Assembly (NCBI RefSeq): GCF_001647675.1
Contig: NZ_CP015594.1
Span: 2,046,001-2,110,000 of the forward strand
Source: Acinetobacter sp. NCu2D-2
Lineage (GTDB): Bacteria > Pseudomonadota > Gammaproteobacteria > Pseudomonadales > Moraxellaceae
Reading direction: 5' to 3'
DNA length: 64,000 nt
Position 1 is the first letter of the stretch. Every line of letters starts with the position of its first letter. The translations under genes were made by a program, and so were the position numbers. Under the pieces are notes generated by a model. It made no database searches. It was given only the letters and a program-made list of their open reading frames with translations, and was not told the origin of the DNA. Of the stretch, positions 58,941-64,000 are shown piece after piece.

Positions 58941-59804
58941 ATGCATATTCAGCAGCAAAAAATTGCCTTTTTAGGTATGGGCTTAATGGGTAGCCGTATG
59001 GCCAAACGACTTTTAGATGCCAACTTTCAGGTCGGCGTTTGGAACCGTACTGCGAGTGCCTGTGATGCTTTAGTAAAACGCGGTGCGGAAGCCATCGCTT
59101 TAGACCAAATTGCTGATTATCCTATTGTGCTGCTCTGCCTTGCTGATGATGATGCAGTCGAGAGTGTGTTTCGCCAGATCGAAAATCATATGACTGCCCA
59201 ACACGTGCTGGTCGATTTTTCGAGTTTATCTGTACAAAAAACCAAGCACTTGGCTCAGCGCGCAACACATCGTCAGGCAATCTGGATTGATTCGCCTGTA
59301 TCAGGTGGCACCATAGGTGCGGAAGATGGTAGCTTGGTTATTTTCGCGGGTGGTGATGCCGAAGTGATTCAACAATTAAGTCCTATCTATGATGTGCTAT
59401 CACAACGCGTTACGCGAATGGGCGATACAGGAACTGGGCAGGCAACCAAAATTTGTAATCAACTGATTGTTGCGGCAAATAGCACACTCATCGCTGAAGC
59501 GGTTGCCTTGGCAGGTTTAGCTGGCGTTGACACCACACTCCTTGCCCCGGCACTCTCAGGCGGTTTTGCCGACTCAAAACCTTTTCAAATTTTAGCACCC
59601 CGTATGGCGACCCATACGTTTGAGCCCGTGCAGTGGAAAGTGCAAACGCTCTCGAAAGATTTAAATAATGCTGTCACTTTGGCAACAGAACTGAAATTAA
59701 ACATTCCAGTTGCAGAAAAAGCACTAACACAACTGAAAACACACCAAAACTCGGGTTATGCTGAAGCTGATTTAGCGACTGTAATTCAACAAGTTAAAGC
59801 CTAA
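58941..59804 (+). CDS. Beta-hydroxyacid dehydrogenase (tartronate semialdehyde reductase / HIBADH family)
   Basis: 287-residue NAD(P)-dependent reductase. Rossmann motif FLGMGLMGSRMAKRL, substrate motif DSPVSGGTIGAEDG, and catalytic Lys in TGQATKICNQL are all present. A GTG at 58929 is in frame; neither start has ideal spacing from GAGGGA at 58922-58927, so the start is uncertain. The next gene is a hydroxypyruvate-isomerase-like protein, the combination seen in glyoxylate/glycerate metabolism (GlxR-Hyi), so tartronate semialdehyde is a plausible substrate; 3-hydroxyisobutyrate is the alternative. Confidence 0.87.
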   Translation: MHIQQQKIAFLGMGLMGSRMAKRLLDANFQVGVWNRTASACDALVKRGAEAIALDQIADYPIVLLCLADDDAVESVFRQIENHMTAQHVLVDFSSLSVQKTKHLAQRATHRQAIWIDSPVSGGTIGAEDGSLVIFAGGDAEVIQQLSPIYDVLSQRVTRMGDTGTGQATKICNQLIVAANSTLIAEAVALAGLAGVDTTLLAPALSGGFADSKPFQILAPRMATHTFEPVQWKVQTLSKDLNNAVTLATELKLNIPVAEKALTQLKTHQNSGYAEADLATVIQQVKA

Positions 59805-59835
59805 ATGAAGTATTCAAAGATAAAGGAATGCCGCC

Positions 59836-60618
59836 ATGATTAAATTGGCCGTTAATCTCTCGATGATTTTTACTGAAGTGCCTTTAATTGAGCGTTTTGC
59901 CGAAGCACGCGCCCATGGCTTTGATCATGTTGAAATACAATTTCCTTATGAATTAAGTATTGAGGAAATTCAGCAAAAACTTCATGAATACAATTTAAGT
60001 CTTTGCCTGATTAATGTCCCTGCCGGTGATTTGATGCAAGGTGGCAATGGACTGGCAGGCGTGCCTGGACAAGAAGTTGCATTTCGCCAAGCAGTGAATC
60101 AAGCCATAGAATATGCAACAGCATTAAATGTACCGAGCGTGAATATCTTGGCAGGCAAACAACCGACCGATAGTGATTTACTACCATGCCTAAAAACATT
60201 AGCCAGTAATCTAAAAATGGCTTGTTCAATGTTGATGGATTATCATATTCAACCTGTCTTTGAAATGATCAATGGCAAAGATATGCCACGTTTTCTAATC
60301 CAAAATGTAGCTCAAGCGCAAGAAATGCTAGAAGCCGTAAATCATCCTGCCTTAAAAATGCAATACGATTGCTATCACATGGCAATGATGGGTGAAGATG
60401 TTTTAGATGCCTTAAAAGAAAATATTGCTGATATTGGACATATCCAGTTTGCAGACTGTCCTGGTCGTCATGAACCCAATACAGCTGCCGTTAACTATAG
60501 CGATATATTTCAATGGCTAGAGCGAAGCAACTACACAGGATATGTAGCAGCAGAGTATCGACCAAGCAATCATTCCAATGAATCTTTTGCGTGGAAAGGT
60601 CGTTATTTTCAGAGTTAA
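59836..60618 (+). CDS. Hydroxypyruvate isomerase family protein
   Basis: 260-residue TIM-barrel protein of the xylose-isomerase-like group. Hyi/OtnI-type signatures: KLAVNLSMIFTEVPLIERF, metal-ligand Glu in PVFEMINGKD, QYDCYHMAMMGED, GHIQFADCPGRHEP and AAEYRPSN. It lies 31 bases after the dehydrogenase gene. A role converting hydroxypyruvate and tartronate semialdehyde, or a four-carbon acid sugar in the Otn route, is inferred; glyoxylate carboligase is not in the window. Confidence 0.85.
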   Translation: MIKLAVNLSMIFTEVPLIERFAEARAHGFDHVEIQFPYELSIEEIQQKLHEYNLSLCLINVPAGDLMQGGNGLAGVPGQEVAFRQAVNQAIEYATALNVPSVNILAGKQPTDSDLLPCLKTLASNLKMACSMLMDYHIQPVFEMINGKDMPRFLIQNVAQAQEMLEAVNHPALKMQYDCYHMAMMGEDVLDALKENIADIGHIQFADCPGRHEPNTAAVNYSDIFQWLERSNYTGYVAAEYRPSNHSNESFAWKGRYFQS

Positions 60619-60706
60619 GCACTGATCAATTCGGCAGCAAATTTGAAATCTGGCGACAAAACCGCTATATTAGATCATGCATAATTGTTAGGAAATTATA
60701 CCCCCC

Positions 60707-61108
60707 ATGAATTTAGAACCATCGCCCAGCGCTTCTAATTCTCACAATCAAACCTCAAATTCACATGAGCAAGCAGTACAAGATTGTGTAAACGTTGTAC
60801 TGAACGCGCTTGAAGATGTAAAAGCAAAAGAAATCGTTAAAATTGATGTCGCTGGTATCAGCAATGTTGCTGATGCTATGATCATCGCAAGTGGTACATC
60901 TACCCGTCACATTAAATCATTGGCTGATAACGTTGCTGAAGAAGCACGTAAAGCTGGCTTCCGTCCCATCGGTATTGAAGGCGAACGTGATGCTGAGTGG
61001 ATCTTAATCGACTTAGGTTACGTTGTTGTACACTGCATGTTACCTACTGCACGTAAGTTCTATGACCTAGAGAGCTTATGGCGCAACACTACAGACTCTG
61101 TAGCATAA
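60707..61108 (+). CDS. rsfS: Ribosomal silencing factor RsfS
   Basis: 133-residue protein that binds L14 and blocks subunit joining in starvation. The conserved core VKAKEIVKIDVAGISNVADAMIIASG-type region, GTSTRHIKSLADNV, GIEGERDAEWILIDLGYVVVH and the final FYDLESLW are clear. A polar N-terminal extension of about 20 residues (Ser/Asn/His-rich) precedes the domain; a later start cannot be excluded. nadD and rlmH, usual partners, are absent. Strong terminator follows. Confidence 0.94.
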   Translation: MNLEPSPSASNSHNQTSNSHEQAVQDCVNVVLNALEDVKAKEIVKIDVAGISNVADAMIIASGTSTRHIKSLADNVAEEARKAGFRPIGIEGERDAEWILIDLGYVVVHCMLPTARKFYDLESLWRNTTDSVA

Positions 61109-61117
61109 ACACAGTGT

Positions 61118-61148
61118 AAAAAAAGCGACCCTTTTGGTCGCTTTTTTT
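61118..61148. terminator. Terminator between rsfS and the convergent hypothetical gene
   Basis: A run, GCGACC, loop CTTTT, GGTCGC, T run; symmetric and usable from both sides. Confidence 0.9.
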
Positions 61149-61165
61149 ATGCCTGTCATTTTCAT

Positions 61166-61780
61166 CTACAACAATTGATGCAAATCTAAATCTGGATATT
61201 TAAACTTGATTTCATTTTTATGTGCTGCATAGAGTCGGTCTGTTTTCTGAGGACCATAAAAATCACAATAGACCGTATATAACGCTGTCACCGCTTGAGC
61301 AACAGAATGTGTTTCAATACAAGCCATTAATTTTTCGCTTTGATAGATGCGTTCTGCACGTTCTCCTACGAGTAAATTTTTCGCAATCACATGTCGACGT
61401 AGTTCCAAGAAAAAATCTTCACGATCTGAACTTGGAACACTGTGTAAAATCGCCTCAACAAAATCTTGATACGCTGTTTTAAGTGTATGAGTGTCTTGAA
61501 CTTCGACCTCAGTTTCAAGCTGCAAGATTTCTGTCTTTTCAATATTGGTCAGTTCATACAAGACATCTTTTAGCATGTCCTTACGGCTTTGCTTCAACTC
61601 ATCTGTTGTGCAAATATCACTTAAAAAACGATTTAACACGAAAGCAGGTTTTTCACTATATTCCTGCTCCCAATAACCCACCACCTGTTCAAGTGCTGTC
61701 CCTTGAAAATAGTGCTTCAGTCCGCGTTGAATTGCTTGACGGCGTTGAGCCACATTGAGCACTTCATGTTCTGCTTCCAT
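61166..61780 (-). CDS. Hypothetical helical protein (204 aa)
   Basis: Unrecognised soluble, acidic, predominantly helical protein with no signal peptide, membrane segment or known motif. It begins MEAEHEVLNVAQRRQAIQRG and ends with FKYPDLDLHQLL. It lies 14 bases downstream of amt on the same strand and is probably cotranscribed with it, which hints at nitrogen-related regulation but nothing more. Confidence 0.7.
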   Translation of the reverse strand: MEAEHEVLNVAQRRQAIQRGLKHYFQGTALEQVVGYWEQEYSEKPAFVLNRFLSDICTTDELKQSRKDMLKDVLYELTNIEKTEILQLETEVEVQDTHTLKTAYQDFVEAILHSVPSSDREDFFLELRRHVIAKNLLVGERAERIYQSEKLMACIETHSVAQAVTALYTVYCDFYGPQKTDRLYAAHKNEIKFKYPDLDLHQLL

Positions 61781-61794
61781 CTGTGTCTCCTGAA

Positions 61795-63129
61795 TTAATG
61801 ACGCTTATGAATATCATCAGTTTCAAAGGTCAGATCACGTTGAAACTCGGGATAAGAGAGCTCCGCATGCTCGGTATAATCCAAACCGCGTTGTTCATGT
61901 TGTGCACTGACACGCAGTCCACCCAACAATTTAGACAGGATTTTAAAGACGATAAATGCAACACCAAAGCCCCACGCAAAACCGGCTGCTACACCAATGG
62001 CTTGAACCATAATCACTTCACTGTTAAAGAGATTGGTTTCCAAAAAAATCCCCGCTGCAAGCGTGCCCCATGCACCGCAAAAGCCATGTACGGTAACCGC
62101 ATCAACAACGTCATCGACACGAAATTTTTCTAGTAATTGTGGTAAAGTACTAACCATCAAACCAGCAATAGCACCGGTTAAAATTGCAAATACAGGGTTC
62201 ATCGTTGCACAACCCGCAGTAATGCCGACCAAACCACCCAGCGATGCATTGATTGTAGTTTTAATTAAAATCGCTTTACCACAGACTAAGGCATACCCCA
62301 TATAAGCCACAGCACCTGCGCAAGCAGCCAAATGTGTATTTAACGCGATACGTCCAATGCTCACATCGGCATTTACTGTGGATGCAGCGTTAAAACCAAA
62401 CCAAGCCAACCAGAGAATAAAACCACCCAATGCCACTAAAGGTAAGCTATGTCCTGGTAAATCATGCACTTGACCATTCCGCCCAAAACGTCCTAAACGT
62501 GGCCCAAGTACAATAATTCCTGCCAGTGCCACCCAACCACCAATCGAATGCACCACAGTTGAACCTGCAAAGTCGATAAAGCCCAGTGCTTTTAACCAAC
62601 CATCGCCACCAAAAATACTTCCCCATGCCCAGCTACCAAAGACTGGATAAATCAGACCACTGACAAAGCCCGCACTCACTACATATGCCACAAAATGAAT
62701 ACGCTCTGCCATCGCACCACTGGCAATAGTCGTTGCAGTAGCAGCAAACATCATTTGGAAAAATAGAAGATTCCAATGCCAGCTATCTAACTCACTCGGT
62801 GCAAAATGCGAAAAACCGAACCAGCCAGTGTGATTGATCCCAAACATTAATCCAAAGCCTAAAAGCCAGAAGATCAATCCACCAAAACATGCATCCATAT
62901 AATTCTTCATCAGAACATTCACGGTATTTTTACTTCTTACCGAGCCGCTCTCTATCAGTGCAAAACCTGCTTGCATGAAGAAAACCAAGATACCGCCCAT
63001 TACCACCCAAACACTGTCGAGTGAGATTCGTATTTCTTGTACATTCTTAGCAATATCGACTGGTTCTGCTGCATATACAGAAGAACTGAATACTAAACAC
63101 AGCAGCCAGAATAATTTATTTTTGTTCAT
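61795..63129 (-). CDS. amt: Ammonium transporter (Amt)
   Basis: 444-residue inner-membrane ammonium channel. A cleavable-type signal (about residues 1-20, ending VYA) is followed by 11 membrane helices. The twin conduction His residues lie in GSTVVHSIGG and VTVHGFCGAWG, and the signature GGWVALAGIIVLGPRLGRF region is present. GGGGGAT precedes the ATG. A sigma-54-type promoter lies just upstream, so nitrogen control by NtrC is likely. No glnK is adjacent, unlike the usual glnK-amtB pair. Confidence 0.95.
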   Translation of the reverse strand: MNKNKLFWLLCLVFSSSVYAAEPVDIAKNVQEIRISLDSVWVVMGGILVFFMQAGFALIESGSVRSKNTVNVLMKNYMDACFGGLIFWLLGFGLMFGINHTGWFGFSHFAPSELDSWHWNLLFFQMMFAATATTIASGAMAERIHFVAYVVSAGFVSGLIYPVFGSWAWGSIFGGDGWLKALGFIDFAGSTVVHSIGGWVALAGIIVLGPRLGRFGRNGQVHDLPGHSLPLVALGGFILWLAWFGFNAASTVNADVSIGRIALNTHLAACAGAVAYMGYALVCGKAILIKTTINASLGGLVGITAGCATMNPVFAILTGAIAGLMVSTLPQLLEKFRVDDVVDAVTVHGFCGAWGTLAAGIFLETNLFNSEVIMVQAIGVAAGFAWGFGVAFIVFKILSKLLGGLRVSAQHEQRGLDYTEHAELSYPEFQRDLTFETDDIHKRH

Positions 63130-63157
63130 CGTTATCCCCCAATATTAAGCAAGGGAT

Positions 63158-63173
63158 AGCAAGAACAATGCCA
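63158..63173 (-). promoter_or_regulatory. Sigma-54 type promoter of amt
   Basis: Minus strand TGGCATTGTTCTTGCT: -24 GG and -12 GC separated by exactly 10 bases, matching the consensus TGGCAYR-N4-TTGCW at all but one position. The predicted start lies near 63147, 18 bases before the amt ATG. Confidence 0.75.
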
Positions 63174-63361
63174 TATAAGAAGTGAACGATCACTACATTA
63201 TTGCAATGGTTTTAAACCTTGACCTGCAGTAAAAATTATTGATTGTTAAACAGTTATGCACTGAATTAAAACATTAAAGAAAATAGATGATTTATTAGAG
63301 TGAATTGGTCTAAAAAATGACCTATTTTCTCGCATACACAACTTTATATAGCTGTCAAAAT

Positions 63362-63395
63362 AAAAAATCCCCCTGCAATGAGGGGGATTTTTTAT
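63362..63395. terminator. Terminator of pntB
   Basis: A run, TCCCCCT, loop GCAATG, AGGGGGA, T run, immediately after the pntB stop in its direction of transcription. Confidence 0.85.
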
Positions 63396-63413
63396 TTTGA
63401 ATGATTTACGTCT

Positions 63414-64000
63414 TTAGTGACCTGTACCATTAATGGCTTTAGTCATATCTTCAACTACTTTTTTCGCATCACCGAAGATCATCATGGTCTTGTCGTTATA
63501 GAACAAGTCATTATCTAGACCAGCATAACCTGTTGCCATAGAACGTTTGATGACCATAATTGTACGTGCTTTATGAGCTTCCAAAATTGGCATACCGTAA
63601 ATTGGAGAGTTTGGATCGTCTTTCGCTGCTGGGTTTACAACGTCGTTTGCACCAATCACAAGCACCACGTCCGTTGCAGGGAAGTCAGAGTTGATTTCGT
63701 CCATCTCTAAAATATCTTCATACGGTACGTCAGCTTCAGCAAGCAATACGTTCATATGACCTGGCATACGACCAGCAACTGGGTGAATCGCAAAGCGTAC
63801 AGTAACACCTTGTTCTTTCAACAAGTTGGCTAATTCTTTTACCGCATTTTGCGCACGACCTTGTGCCATACCATAACCCGGTACGATCACAACGCTGTCC
63901 GCATTTGACATCAAGAAACCTGCGTCATCTGCTGAACCTGAACGATAATTGCGCTGAACTGCTGCACCCGCCGCTGCCGTAGGAGCCGCTGCACCGCCCA
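63414..64000 (-). CDS. pntB: NAD(P) transhydrogenase subunit beta, 3' part
   Basis: C-terminal NADP-binding domain III of the proton-translocating transhydrogenase; the gene continues beyond the window edge, and the frame is open to base 64000. Upstream of the internal ATG the frame reads an Ala-rich linker (GAAAPTAAAGAAVQRNYR) and SADDAGFLM, as expected between the membrane domain and domain III. NADP-binding GYGMAQGRAQ, IHPVAGRMPGHMNVLLAE, IGANDVVNPAA and YAGLDNDLFY are clear. Inner-membrane partner PntA should lie further upstream, outside the window. Confidence 0.95.
   Translation of the reverse strand, partial: GGAAAPTAAAGAAVQRNYRSGSADDAGFLMSNADSVVIVPGYGMAQGRAQNAVKELANLLKEQGVTVRFAIHPVAGRMPGHMNVLLAEADVPYEDILEMDEINSDFPATDVVLVIGANDVVNPAAKDDPNSPIYGMPILEAHKARTIMVIKRSMATGYAGLDNDLFYNDKTMMIFGDAKKVVEDMTKAINGTGH

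Overview
This window is chromosomal DNA from a gammaproteobacterium, almost certainly an Acinetobacter. The evidence is low GC, AT-rich spacers, protein sequences that read like Acinetobacter housekeeping proteins, and characteristic neighbourhoods such as gacS-cysM-rlmD-relA and tgt-yajC-secDF. About 55 genes are packed tightly, with many strong intrinsic terminators shared between convergent genes. I see no prophage, CRISPR array, rRNA or secretion-effector island. The only complete mobile element is one IS4-family insertion sequence.

Layout. 1-4.5 kb: end of a nitrilase-like amidohydrolase, ohr, the type II secretion ATPase gspE, and a DUF432-like/MscS pair. 4.5-13.9 kb: a large DUF2339 membrane protein, polA, then a minus-strand run of accA, tilS, proC and a YggT protein. 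13.9-18.3 kb: ppx, trxA, rho behind a consensus promoter and long leader, and a tiny Ala/Glu/Ser-rich lipoprotein. 18.4-33.3 kb: the classic enterobacterial order thrS-infC-rpmI-rplT-pheS-pheT-ihfA, all on the minus strand but spread over 15 kb by two blocks of unrelated genes. infC starts at ATT, and the IS sits exactly inside the infC terminator.

33.6-41.1 kb: a Rieske/FMN glutamate-synthase-like gene broken by a frameshift, a PLP enzyme paired with an FAD lactone oxidase, an acyl-CoA synthetase, queA and tRNA-Leu(CAA). 41.4-48.6 kb: a DUF3137-like/LemA/DUF4303-like trio (the last frameshifted), then tgt, yajC, secD and secF. 48.7-58 kb: a degenerate LexA/CI-like regulator, relA, rlmD, a 3'-5' exonuclease, cysM and the hybrid kinase gacS. 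58-64 kb: a crotonase, a beta-hydroxyacid dehydrogenase/hydroxypyruvate isomerase pair, rsfS, a hypothetical, amt behind a sigma-54-type promoter, and the 3' part of pntB.

No wholly new multi-gene system is evident. The most informative signals are: the IS4-like insertion into the palindromic infC terminator, with a palindromic 12-bp target duplication; the hairpin abutting its transposase start; three genes broken by single-base losses in short homopolymers (real pseudogenes or consensus errors); the stretched thrS-ihfA supercluster; a putative C-tail-anchored protein; and the sigma-54 promoter at amt. Everything here comes from reading the sequence; no searches were run.
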